From an uncultured Sphingomonas sp. (GTDB lineage Bacteria; Pseudomonadota; Alphaproteobacteria; Sphingomonadales; Sphingomonadaceae), in NCBI GenBank assembly GCA_946886645.1, contig CAMPIY010000022.1, forward strand, positions 1 to 12,999: DNA of 12,999 nucleotides, read 5' to 3'. The position numbers were made by a program, and so were the translations under genes. Below the pieces are notes generated by a model, which saw nothing but the letters and a program-made list of their open reading frames with translations, ran no database searches and was not told where the DNA came from. This document shows, in pieces, positions 6,606-12,999 of this stretch (the stretch's first letter is position 1; each line of letters begins with the position of its first letter).

Positions 6606-8732
6606 ATGAAGCTGCCAGCGGTCGACCGCCGCACCCTGTTGATCGGCGGTGGCGCGGGCGTCGGGCTGGTCGTGGCCTTCCTCGCCTGGCCGAGACGCGA
6701 AGGAAGCCCGCTGCGTGCTGGACCGAAGGAAGGCGTTCTCGGCCCCTTTCTCAGGATTGCGACCGATGGCCGGGTTACGCTTGCTGTCCCGCAGGCGGAA
6801 GTCGGGCAGGGCATCTGGACGGGCCTCGCCCAGATCGCGGCCGACGAGCTTGGCGCGGCGTGGGAGAATATGGCAGTCGAGCCGGCGCCTCACGGCCGAG
6901 CCTTTATCAACAGGCTGGTCGCACGGGATTTTGACGTGACGACGCGGATCACCGCCGGATCGTCTTCGATCCGCGCGTTTGACCGGCCATTGCGCGAGGC
7001 GGCGGCGGTAGCTCGGGCCATGCTGTGCGACGCGGCGGCCGAGCGTTGGGGGGTGAGCGCCGCCGAATGCGATACCGAAGGCGGCTTTGTTATCCACGAA
7101 GGAAAAAGGCTGGGCTTCGGCGAAGTCGCCAGCGATGCGGCGGGAAGGCAAGCACCGCAAACCCCGCAACTTCGCGTGCCGGGCGCGGGAAAGCTCGCCG
7201 GGGAGCCGCTGCCCCGCCTCGACCTGCCGCCGAAGTCGGACGGAAGCTTCCGCTTCGCCTCGGACGTCCGCCTGCCAAGAATGATCTTCGCCTCGGTACG
7301 GATGGCGCCGCCGAATGGACGATTGACCGGCTTTTCGCGGGAAGGAGCGAAGCGTCAGCAAGGGCTGATCGACCTGGTGGTCCGCGACGGATGGGTGGCG
7401 GCGTTGGGCGACACCTGGTGGGCGGCGGACCATGCGCTGGCCCGCGCCGCACCGCGCTTTACCGGCAATGAGGGCGGCGACGATCCGACCAAGCTGGCCG
7501 ACATGCTCGATGGAGGCGACGCCACGCGGATTTTCGAGCGCGGCGATTATGAAGGGGCCACCGAGGGGTCGAGGCCACTCGCGGCGACCTACACGATCGC
7601 CGCCACGCCGCACCGGTCGCTTGAAGCACCGGCCGCGGTGGCCCGCTTCACCGGCGACCGGCTGGAGCTGTGGGCCGGGACGCAGGTGCCCGACCTTGCC
7701 CGAAGTGCGGCAGCCAAAGCTGCCGGCATCGATGAGCGCGACGTGACCCTCTATCCGATGCCCGTCGGAAATGGCTCGGGCCGGGCGGTCGAGATCGAGG
7801 CGATTACTATCGCCGTCGAGCTTGCCCGCCACGCCGGACGGCCGGTCAGCCTCGCCTTCCCGCCCGCGACCGCGCAGAACCAGGATCCGGTCCGCCCGCC
7901 GCTGATGGCGAAACTCTCCGCGCTTCCCAGGGGCGACGGAACCATCGCATCATGGAGCGCCCGGTTCGCGGGAATGGCTGGAATCGAAGCCTCGCTTGCC
8001 CGGGCGGCGGGGAAAGATGTGCCACCCTACAATGTGCGAGGCATGGTGCCGCCCTACGGAATATCGGCGATCCGGATCGACGCGATCGACGCCGCGCTCC
8101 CGATCCGCACCGGCTATATGCGCGGCGGAAGCGAGGCTTTGACGACATTCGCCAACGAATGCTTCATCGACGAGATGGCGCGGGCAATGGGCCTGGAGCC
8201 GCTCGCCTGCCGAATGGGAATGCTCGGCGGTTCACCGCGGCTGGCACGGGCGCTGACGACCGCGACGGCGATCGGGGGATGGGACGGCGGCGGGCCGGGC
8301 AGCAGCATGGGGCTGGCCTGCGCGTCGATTTATGGATCGCACATCGGCTTGCTTGCCCAGGCGACGATGGGCGCCGACCAACGGGTGAAGGTCTCGCGAC
8401 TGGTCGCGGCGGTCGATGCGGGCCGGCTTATCAACCCGAACCTGGTCCGCCAGCAGATCGAAGGCGGTTTGCTGGCCGCGCTGGCGGATGCAACCGTTCC
8501 GGCACCTGATTATGTCGCGGGAATGCCGCGTGCCGAGCCGATGGCGGGCCGGGGTTACGAGCGGCTGCACGAGGTTCCGAAGATCGAGGTCGAACTTATT
8601 CGAGGCGATGACGAGCCTGGCGGCGTAAGCGGCCTTGGCATGGCCGTGCTGGCGCCAGCCGTCGCCAACGCCATCGCCGCAGGGACCGGGCGGCGCTTGC
8701 GCAATCTGCCGTTCGATCCGATGGCGGCCTGA
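6606..8732 (+). CDS. IorB-like molybdopterin-binding subunit (xanthine dehydrogenase family) with altered active-site motifs
   Basis: This 708-residue relative of isoquinoline 1-oxidoreductase beta subunits (family III molybdenum hydroxylases) begins with DRRTLLIGGG (7-16) and a hydrophobic stretch to about 28. That resembles a Tat-type signal or anchor, so a periplasmic, membrane-attached location is likely. Conserved parts are PQAEVGQGIWT (62-72), TQVPDLARSAAA (359-370), AAVDAGRLINPN (601-612) and LAPAVANAIAAGTG (682-695). Two key sites deviate. The usual GGGFGR cofactor loop reads VGNGSGR (387-393), and the C-terminal GEPG, whose glutamate is the catalytic base of the family, reads SGLG (675-678). 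No 2Fe-2S partner subunit or cytochrome is adjacent. It may be catalytically dead, repurposed or use a changed mechanism. The gene overlaps hemH as TGATG, so it is co-expressed and apparently maintained, with an intact frame. Confidence 0.88.
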   Translation: MKLPAVDRRTLLIGGGAGVGLVVAFLAWPRREGSPLRAGPKEGVLGPFLRIATDGRVTLAVPQAEVGQGIWTGLAQIAADELGAAWENMAVEPAPHGRAFINRLVARDFDVTTRITAGSSSIRAFDRPLREAAAVARAMLCDAAAERWGVSAAECDTEGGFVIHEGKRLGFGEVASDAAGRQAPQTPQLRVPGAGKLAGEPLPRLDLPPKSDGSFRFASDVRLPRMIFASVRMAPPNGRLTGFSREGAKRQQGLIDLVVRDGWVAALGDTWWAADHALARAAPRFTGNEGGDDPTKLADMLDGGDATRIFERGDYEGATEGSRPLAATYTIAATPHRSLEAPAAVARFTGDRLELWAGTQVPDLARSAAAKAAGIDERDVTLYPMPVGNGSGRAVEIEAITIAVELARHAGRPVSLAFPPATAQNQDPVRPPLMAKLSALPRGDGTIASWSARFAGMAGIEASLARAAGKDVPPYNVRGMVPPYGISAIRIDAIDAALPIRTGYMRGGSEALTTFANECFIDEMARAMGLEPLACRMGMLGGSPRLARALTTATAIGGWDGGGPGSSMGLACASIYGSHIGLLAQATMGADQRVKVSRLVAAVDAGRLINPNLVRQQIEGGLLAALADATVPAPDYVAGMPRAEPMAGRGYERLHEVPKIEVELIRGDDEPGGVSGLGMAVLAPAVANAIAAGTGRRLRNLPFDPMAA

Positions 8733-9709
8733 TGAGCGACACCGCCGTCATCCTCGTCAACCTCGGCACGCCGGACGCGCCCGATCCCAAGGCGGTTCGC
8801 CGCTATCTGGCGGAATTTCTGTCCGACCGGAGGGTCATCGAAATTCCCGCCGTCGCATGGCAGCCGATCCTGCGCGGAGTGGTGCTGAGGACTCGACCCA
8901 AAAGGTCCGCCGAGGCCTATCGGCAAGTGTGGACCGAAGAAGGCTCGCCGTTGCTGGCGATCTCGAAGCGGCAGGCGGCCGGACTTCGCGACAGGCTGGG
9001 CGATGAGGTCCTCGTCGGGCTGGCGATGCGCTACGGGAATCCGTCGATCGCGGACGTGATTTCGCGGCTGATGGATCACACCAGTTGCGACCGGATCCTG
9101 TTCGCGCCGCTCTATCCGCAATATTGCGCGGCAACGACGGCCAGCGCGCAGGACGCCTTGTTCGCGGTGCTTGAGAAAATGCGCGTCCAGCCCGCTGTCC
9201 GCCTGCTTCCGCCTTACTTCGACGACAAGCTTTATATCGACGCGCTTCACGCCAATCTGAAGCGGCAGCTGGCAGCGCTCGACTTCGTGCCCGATCGCTT
9301 GTTGCTCAGCTTCCACGGCATGCCCGACCGGACGCGGAAGCTCGGCGATCCCTATTACGACCAGTGCCATGCGACCGCGCAATTGCTGGCCGAATGGATG
9401 AGTATCCAGGTCGACGTCGCCTTCCAGTCCAGGTTCGGCCGGGCGAAATGGCTCGGGCCGGCGACGGATGCCGTCTTGCAAACCTATCCCGCCAAGGGCG
9501 TCAGGAAGATCGCGATCGCTGCCCCCGGTTTCTCCGCCGACTGTCTAGAAACGCTGGAAGAGCTCGGAATCCGCGGCCGCGACCAGTTCCTCGGCGCCGG
9601 CGGAACCCATTTCGCAAGGCTCGATTGCCTCAACGATAGCGACGAGGGGATGGACATGCTCGACGCACTCATCCGGCGCGAGCTTGCCGGATGGTGGCCG
9701 CCGTCCTAA
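8732..9709 (+). CDS. hemH: Ferrochelatase HemH
   Basis: HemH inserts Fe2+ into protoporphyrin IX, the last step of protohaem synthesis, in the cytosol or at the inner membrane. The 325-residue length is typical of bacterial enzymes. Signatures are VILVNLGTPDAP (6-17), PLYPQYCAATTAS (126-138), LLSFHGMPDRTRKLGDPYYD (191-210) with the metal-binding H195, and PGFSADCLETLEEL (265-278) with the conserved E273. The tail GGTHFARLDCLNDSDE (290-305) is also typical. Cysteines occur at 119, 132, 212, 271 and 299; some alphaproteobacterial ferrochelatases carry a 2Fe-2S cluster, but I cannot decide that here. The start ATG overlaps the IorB-like stop (TGATG). Its placement among acyl-CoA genes rather than other hem genes is unusual. 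Confidence 0.97.
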   Translation: MSDTAVILVNLGTPDAPDPKAVRRYLAEFLSDRRVIEIPAVAWQPILRGVVLRTRPKRSAEAYRQVWTEEGSPLLAISKRQAAGLRDRLGDEVLVGLAMRYGNPSIADVISRLMDHTSCDRILFAPLYPQYCAATTASAQDALFAVLEKMRVQPAVRLLPPYFDDKLYIDALHANLKRQLAALDFVPDRLLLSFHGMPDRTRKLGDPYYDQCHATAQLLAEWMSIQVDVAFQSRFGRAKWLGPATDAVLQTYPAKGVRKIAIAAPGFSADCLETLEELGIRGRDQFLGAGGTHFARLDCLNDSDEGMDMLDALIRRELAGWWPPS

Positions 9710-9727
9710 CTCGGACCCGAAACAAAC

Positions 9728-9732
9728 AGGAG
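9728..9732 (+). promoter_or_regulatory. Ribosome-binding site fixing the phaB start
   Basis: AGGAG sits six bases upstream of ATG 9739. An in-frame ATG at 9691, inside the hemH 3' end, lacks such a site and would add 16 residues ahead of the Rossmann strand, so 9739 is preferred. Confidence 0.75.
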
Positions 9733-9738
9733 AGAGTC

Positions 9739-10461
9739 ATGGCGCGAGTGGCGATCGTAACCGGCGGAACCCGCGGGATCGGCGAGGCAATCAGCATCGC
9801 ATTGCGGGATGCCGGCATGAAGGTCGCGGCAAACTATGCCGGCAACGACGAGCGCGCGCGCGAATTTACCGACCGCACCGGCATTCCCGCCTATAAATGG
9901 GACGTGTCCGACCATGAGGCCTGCCTCGCCGGCGTGCAGCAAGTCGAGGCCGAGCTTGGGCCGGTCGACGTGCTGGTCAATAACGCCGGAATCACCCGCG
10001 ACACGACGATGAAGCGCATGGACCATCAGAAGTGGCAGGACGTGATCGACACCAACCTCGGCGGCTGCTTCAACATGGCCAAGGCGGTTTTCGAGGGGAT
10101 GCAGGGTCGCGGCTACGGCCGGATCGTCAACATCGGCTCGATCAACGGTCAGGCCGGGCAATATGGCCAGGTAAACTACGCCGCCGCCAAGTCGGGGATC
10201 CATGGTTTCACCAAGGCGCTGGCCCAGGAAGGCGCCCGCAGCAATGTGACCGTGAACGCCATCGCGCCGGGCTATATCGACACCGACATGGTCGCCGCCG
10301 TGCCCCAGGAAGTGCTCGGCAAAATTATCGCCAAGATCCCGGTCAACCGGTTGGGCAAGGCCGAAGAGATCGCACGCGGCGTCGCATTCCTGGTCGATGA
10401 GAATGCCGGTTTCGTTACCGGCTCGACCCTCTCGATCAATGGCGGGCAGCACATGTACTGA
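9739..10461 (+). CDS. phaB: Acetoacetyl-CoA reductase (PhaB-type short-chain dehydrogenase)
   Basis: This 240-residue classical SDR matches PhaB in length and in its marker residues. It has the nucleotide-binding TGGTRGIG (8-15), NNAGITRD (81-88), the tetrad N106, S134, Y147 and K151 (NIGSINGQAGQYGQVNYAAAK spans 131-151), and the C-terminal GSTLSINGGQHMY (228-240) typical of acetoacetyl-CoA reductases. The GQxGQxGQ loop before the catalytic tyrosine separates PhaB from most FabG proteins. It would reduce acetoacetyl-CoA to (R)-3-hydroxybutyryl-CoA with NADPH for polyhydroxybutyrate. No phaA or phaC is present in the window. It follows hemH by 29 bases and overlaps the ribbon-helix-helix gene as TGATG. 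FabG-like use on ACP substrates is the main alternative. Confidence 0.93.
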   Translation: MARVAIVTGGTRGIGEAISIALRDAGMKVAANYAGNDERAREFTDRTGIPAYKWDVSDHEACLAGVQQVEAELGPVDVLVNNAGITRDTTMKRMDHQKWQDVIDTNLGGCFNMAKAVFEGMQGRGYGRIVNIGSINGQAGQYGQVNYAAAKSGIHGFTKALAQEGARSNVTVNAIAPGYIDTDMVAAVPQEVLGKIIAKIPVNRLGKAEEIARGVAFLVDENAGFVTGSTLSINGGQHMY

Positions 10462-10700
10462 TGCCGTTCGGCGCGCCAACCAAGCGGTCGGTGACCATCG
10501 CCGGACATGAGACGTCAATCAGCCTGGAGCCGATGTTCTGGCGAGGGCTGGAGCGGGCGGCGGCTGACGAATCCTTGCCGGTCAACGCGCTGATCGCACG
10601 GATCGACGTCGAGCGGCTCGACACGCCTGGCGGCGCGCCCAACCTGACCTCGGCGATCCGCCAGTGGTTATTCTTGCGAAATGGCGGCCCGGACCGCTGA
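10461..10700 (+). CDS. Small ribbon-helix-helix domain protein (RHH_4-like)
   Basis: This 79-residue protein opens with TKRSVTIAGHETSISLEPMF (7-26), the beta-strand and first helix of the alphaproteobacterial ribbon-helix-helix family. The second half, LPVNALIARIDVERL (39-53), gives helix 2, and NLTSAIRQWLFLR (61-73) is the usual C-terminal helix of this group. Family knowledge: ribbon-helix-helix proteins dimerise to bind DNA with the paired strands. Members of this subgroup are mostly uncharacterised, so a regulator role is inference. The start ATG overlaps the phaB stop (TGATG), making it the last gene of the operon. Its final 33 bases overlap the 3' end of the convergent ATP-grasp gene. 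No toxin gene is adjacent, so an antitoxin role is not supported. Confidence 0.85.
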   Translation: MPFGAPTKRSVTIAGHETSISLEPMFWRGLERAAADESLPVNALIARIDVERLDTPGGAPNLTSAIRQWLFLRNGGPDR

Positions 10701-11519
10701 CCCGAAGCTCGCACCGCCGTCGGGCGCATGCTGCAACCACAATGCAGGCTCGATCAATTCCAGTTCGATGATGGCCAGCTGTCCGGTCTGGTCCCTGACC
10801 ATGTCGACCCGCGCATAGAGAGCCGTTGCCGGGGCCGCGGCCAATGCCGCCTGGGCCAGCTCGATCGCCCCGTCCGGCGGAGGGCAGGGCTGCTCGGTCC
10901 CGCCGAGGTGCGGCTGAACCCGATAGTCCCCGGACTTCGGCCGCTTGACGATCGCGTGGCTGAACCGGCCGCCGAACAGCATCAACGAATATTCGCCCTC
11001 GCTCGCCACCGACGGCAGGAAGGGCTGCACCATCATGGTGCGGCCTTTGGCGGCTTCGGGGATCGGGTCGGCGATGCCCAGCTTATGCGTTCCATCCGCC
11101 GCCGCGGATACGGGCGGTTTGATCACCAGCGTATCGCCGAAGTCGGCGCGAGCTTCGGCCAGGGCGGTTTCGTCCAGCGCCTCGACCAGGCGCGTAGGGA
11201 TGACCGCGATCCCCCGCCCTCCCAGCTCGGCCAAATAGCGCTTGTCGCTGTTCCAGCGGAGGAGCGGCACGGGGTTGGCGATTGGGACGCCATCCCGCTC
11301 CAACCGGTCCAACAGCGCGTGCCAGCGGGCCGGGTCGAAATGATAACCCCAGGTCACCAGCGGCATGACCAAATCGAGGCCCGCCAGGTCGCCCGGATCG
11401 GTCCATGGCCGCGCCTCGACAGCGATCCCCGCGCGCTCCAGCACGCCGGCCTCGACGTCATAGGCCCAGTCCCATTGCTCCGGATAGGCTGGATCCGGAA
11501 CCAGGATTGCGACCCGCAT
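10668..11519 (-). CDS. ATP-grasp domain ligase of unknown substrate
   Basis: This 283-residue protein has an ATP-grasp fold similar in plan to RimK/glutathione synthetase and DcsG-type proteins. A pre-ATP-grasp domain (MRVAILVPDP to about 88) precedes RWNSDKRYLAELGGRGI (88-104) and LVIKPPVSAAADGTHKL (131-147) with the ATP-contacting K134. MMVQPFLPSVASEGEYSLM (162-180) and FSHAIVKRPKSGDYR (186-200) follow. The metal-binding end is ARVDMVRD (236-243) followed by IIELELIEP (250-258), giving D239, E252, E254 and E257. It should form an amide-type bond through an acyl-phosphate intermediate, but the acid and amine partners cannot be named. ATG at 11519 overlaps the glutamate dehydrogenase stop (TGATG), which fixes the start and implies coupled translation. 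The TAA stop lies inside the convergent ribbon-helix-helix gene. Confidence 0.9.
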   Translation of the reverse strand: MRVAILVPDPAYPEQWDWAYDVEAGVLERAGIAVEARPWTDPGDLAGLDLVMPLVTWGYHFDPARWHALLDRLERDGVPIANPVPLLRWNSDKRYLAELGGRGIAVIPTRLVEALDETALAEARADFGDTLVIKPPVSAAADGTHKLGIADPIPEAAKGRTMMVQPFLPSVASEGEYSLMLFGGRFSHAIVKRPKSGDYRVQPHLGGTEQPCPPPDGAIELAQAALAAAPATALYARVDMVRDQTGQLAIIELELIEPALWLQHAPDGGASFGSAVRAAISQE

Positions 11520-12999
11520 CAGCGCGAAAGCAGGATTCTGGCTTGGCTCGCGATTTGCGACAGCATCGGCGCGGTGACCTGGCCGGACGACTTGGCGCGA
11601 TCGATCAAGGCGCGGAACTGGGCGATTCGCTTGGGATTGCGCTCGATCCACCGGTTGACGCTTTCGTCCGGCTCCTCCCCGCGCGTGCGATTGATGAAAT
11701 CGATCCGCAGCTGCTCGAAGTCGCGCGAGAGGCCGGCGGCGAGCAGCCGTTCCCAATTGTCCGACGGAATGAACCGCGTCACCTGCTGCTGCGACCAGTC
11801 GAGGCCCAGCACCTCACCGAGGCGGGTATAGGCCCGGGTGACCGCGAGTTCGTCGAGCTGCTTGTGCGCGCCCATCGCGGCAATGCCGAAGATGCCGTCC
11901 AGCTCGTAAAGCCTGACCAGACGGTTGACGATGTCCTTTTCCGCTCCCAGCGCTTCCAGCCGGTTGCGCCGTGCAGCGGCCTCGCCCCTCACTTCGGCAC
12001 GGATCAGCGCGGACGTGTGAGACGACACCTTGTCGACACCGGGCTTCAGCAATTCACAGACGCGCCGAACGCTCGTCTCTCCGGCTGCGGCGCGAATGAC
12101 GTCGCCCAGATGGTTGCGAACGCTCTTCGCGGCGACCGAGAATAGCTCGATCCGGATTTTCTCGGGGACCTTGGCCGCTTCGATCTTCGCCCAGAGATTC
12201 TGGAGGTCGAGCAGCCGCTCCATGACCAGGAATGCCGTGACAACCTGAGGCAGCGCGACACCTTCTTCCTCGGTCATGTCGAGCGCGACGCTCGGGCCAA
12301 GGCGGTTGACCAGCCGGTTCGCGACCTTCGTGGCGATGATCTGGTTGCGCAGGCGGTGCGCGCGGATCGCATCCGCATGCTTCTTGCGCATCGGCTCGGG
12401 GAAGGCGGCCATCAGTTCGCCTTCCATGGTGGGATCGTCGGCCAGGTTGAGTTCTTCTGCGGCGTCCTGGAGCGACATCTTCGACATCGACAGGATGACC
12501 GCCAGTTCCGGCCGGGTCAGCCCACGCTGGTCGATGCCGCGACGAAGCAAGGCATCGCTGCTGTCCAGTCCTTCGACCTTGCGGTTGAGGCGGCCCGTGG
12601 CCTCCAGCATTTCGATCGTTCGGACAAAGCCGGGCAGGCCCGCCGCGCCGCGGCTTTCGGCCACCGACAGGGCGAGAGTTTGAAGGCGATTGTCCTCCAG
12701 AACCAGCTCGGAAACTTCGTCGGTCATGCGGGCGAGCAGGTCGTTGCGGACCTTCTCCGCCAGCCGGCCTTCCTGCATTTCGCGGTTCAGCGGGATCTTG
12801 ATGTTGACCTCATTGTCCGAACAGTCGACGCCGGCGCTATTGTCGATGAAGTCGGTATTGATCCGGCCGCCGAGCGTCGCGAACTCAATCCGCGCGGCTT
12901 GGTTGGTCGCCAGGTTGGCGCCCTCGCCGATCACCTTGGCCCGGACGTCGCGGGCATCGACGCGAAGCGCGTCGTTGGCGGGATCGCCGACCTGTTCGT
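11519..12999 (-). CDS. Large NAD-specific glutamate dehydrogenase (GDH2, Bac_GDH), C-terminal part
   Basis: The visible 492 residues are the C-terminal third of the roughly 1,500-1,650-residue bacterial NAD-GDH that oxidatively deaminates L-glutamate to 2-oxoglutarate and ammonia. The open frame runs off the window edge. Near the edge is NDALRVDARDVRAKVIGEGA (9-28 of the visible part), followed by NLATNQAARIEFATLGGRIN and then TDFIDNSAGVDCSDNEVNIK. These are the end of the Rossmann catalytic core and its hallmark. The remainder, rich in helices (for example GLTRPELAVILSMSKMSLQD), is the C-terminal domain special to this class. The catalytic lysine lies outside the window. In Caulobacter the homologue GdhZ also influences cell division, but nothing here tests that. 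Its stop overlaps the ATP-grasp start. Confidence 0.96.
   Translation of the reverse strand, partial: EQVGDPANDALRVDARDVRAKVIGEGANLATNQAARIEFATLGGRINTDFIDNSAGVDCSDNEVNIKIPLNREMQEGRLAEKVRNDLLARMTDEVSELVLEDNRLQTLALSVAESRGAAGLPGFVRTIEMLEATGRLNRKVEGLDSSDALLRRGIDQRGLTRPELAVILSMSKMSLQDAAEELNLADDPTMEGELMAAFPEPMRKKHADAIRAHRLRNQIIATKVANRLVNRLGPSVALDMTEEEGVALPQVVTAFLVMERLLDLQNLWAKIEAAKVPEKIRIELFSVAAKSVRNHLGDVIRAAAGETSVRRVCELLKPGVDKVSSHTSALIRAEVRGEAAARRNRLEALGAEKDIVNRLVRLYELDGIFGIAAMGAHKQLDELAVTRAYTRLGEVLGLDWSQQQVTRFIPSDNWERLLAAGLSRDFEQLRIDFINRTRGEEPDESVNRWIERNPKRIAQFRALIDRAKSSGQVTAPMLSQIASQARILLSR

Noticed and set aside
6432..7832. Long minus-strand open frame opposite the IorB-like gene
   Set aside because: Antisense shadow; no motifs, and it crosses the junction of two well-supported plus-strand genes.
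6606..8732. Pseudogene call for the IorB-like gene
   Set aside because: The frame is intact over 708 codons with tight operon junctions; altered motifs alone do not show decay.
9706..10518. Minus-strand open frame opposite phaB
   Set aside because: Mirror of a fully conserved SDR gene; no independent coding signal.
10728..12145. Plus-strand open frames opposite the ATP-grasp and glutamate dehydrogenase genes
   Set aside because: Shadows of strongly supported minus-strand genes; Arg/Gln/Asp-rich translations with no family features.
1..12999. Defence island, prophage, IS element, CRISPR array or tRNA
   Set aside because: No transposase, integrase, spaced direct repeats, target duplications or tRNA-like cloverleaf were found; all of the sequence is accounted for by compact metabolic genes.

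Overview
The window looks like ordinary chromosomal DNA of a GC-rich alphaproteobacterium, most likely a sphingomonad (Sphingomonadales). The evidence is the strong G/C third-position bias, the large alphaproteobacterial-type NAD-glutamate dehydrogenase, the order lgt - NDUFAF7/MidA-like methyltransferase - (GNAT) - pgeF, and the small alphaproteobacterial ribbon-helix-helix protein. The species assignment is inference. No mobile element, CRISPR array, tRNA, rRNA or phage gene was seen, and no stretch longer than about 130 bases lacks a gene.

Layout: (a) 1-173 (+) is the 3' end of a HAD-family phosphatase gene. (b) 174-300 is a convergent intergenic gap with two good dyads. (c) 301-1593 (-) encodes a cystathionine gamma-synthase-family PLP enzyme of an unusual subtype, preceded by a 130-base leader or gap. 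(d) 1724-4870 (-) is a tightly packed operon read right to left: lgt (prolipoprotein diacylglyceryl transferase), an NDUFAF7/MidA-like methyltransferase, a GNAT acetyltransferase and pgeF. Every junction is a 4-base ATGA or GTGA overlap, which also fixes two GTG starts. (e) A 62-base divergent gap separates lgt from the next operon. (f) 4933-10700 (+) is a second compact operon: acyl-CoA synthetase, an IorB-like molybdopterin hydroxylase-family protein, hemH (ferrochelatase), phaB-type acetoacetyl-CoA reductase and a ribbon-helix-helix protein. Its junctions are +2 bases, a TGATG overlap, 29 bases and a TGATG overlap. (g) 10668-12999 (-) is a third co-directional pair: the C-terminal part of a large NAD-glutamate dehydrogenase followed, through a TGATG overlap, by an ATP-grasp ligase. 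The last genes of (f) and (g) converge and overlap by 33 bases.

How the genes fit together: the lgt operon serves lipoprotein maturation, probable protein or complex-assembly methylation, and removal of mis-built cell-wall precursor (pgeF). The plus-strand operon mixes acyl-CoA activation, haem synthesis and reduction of acetoacetyl-CoA toward polyhydroxybutyrate. The glutamate dehydrogenase/ATP-grasp pair suggests amino-acid nitrogen metabolism. Most of this is core metabolism, and I see no clear defence or other wholly new system. The best leads are the IorB-like protein, whose molybdenum-site motifs are altered and which has no iron-sulfur partner here, and the ATP-grasp ligase of unknown product coupled to glutamate dehydrogenase.
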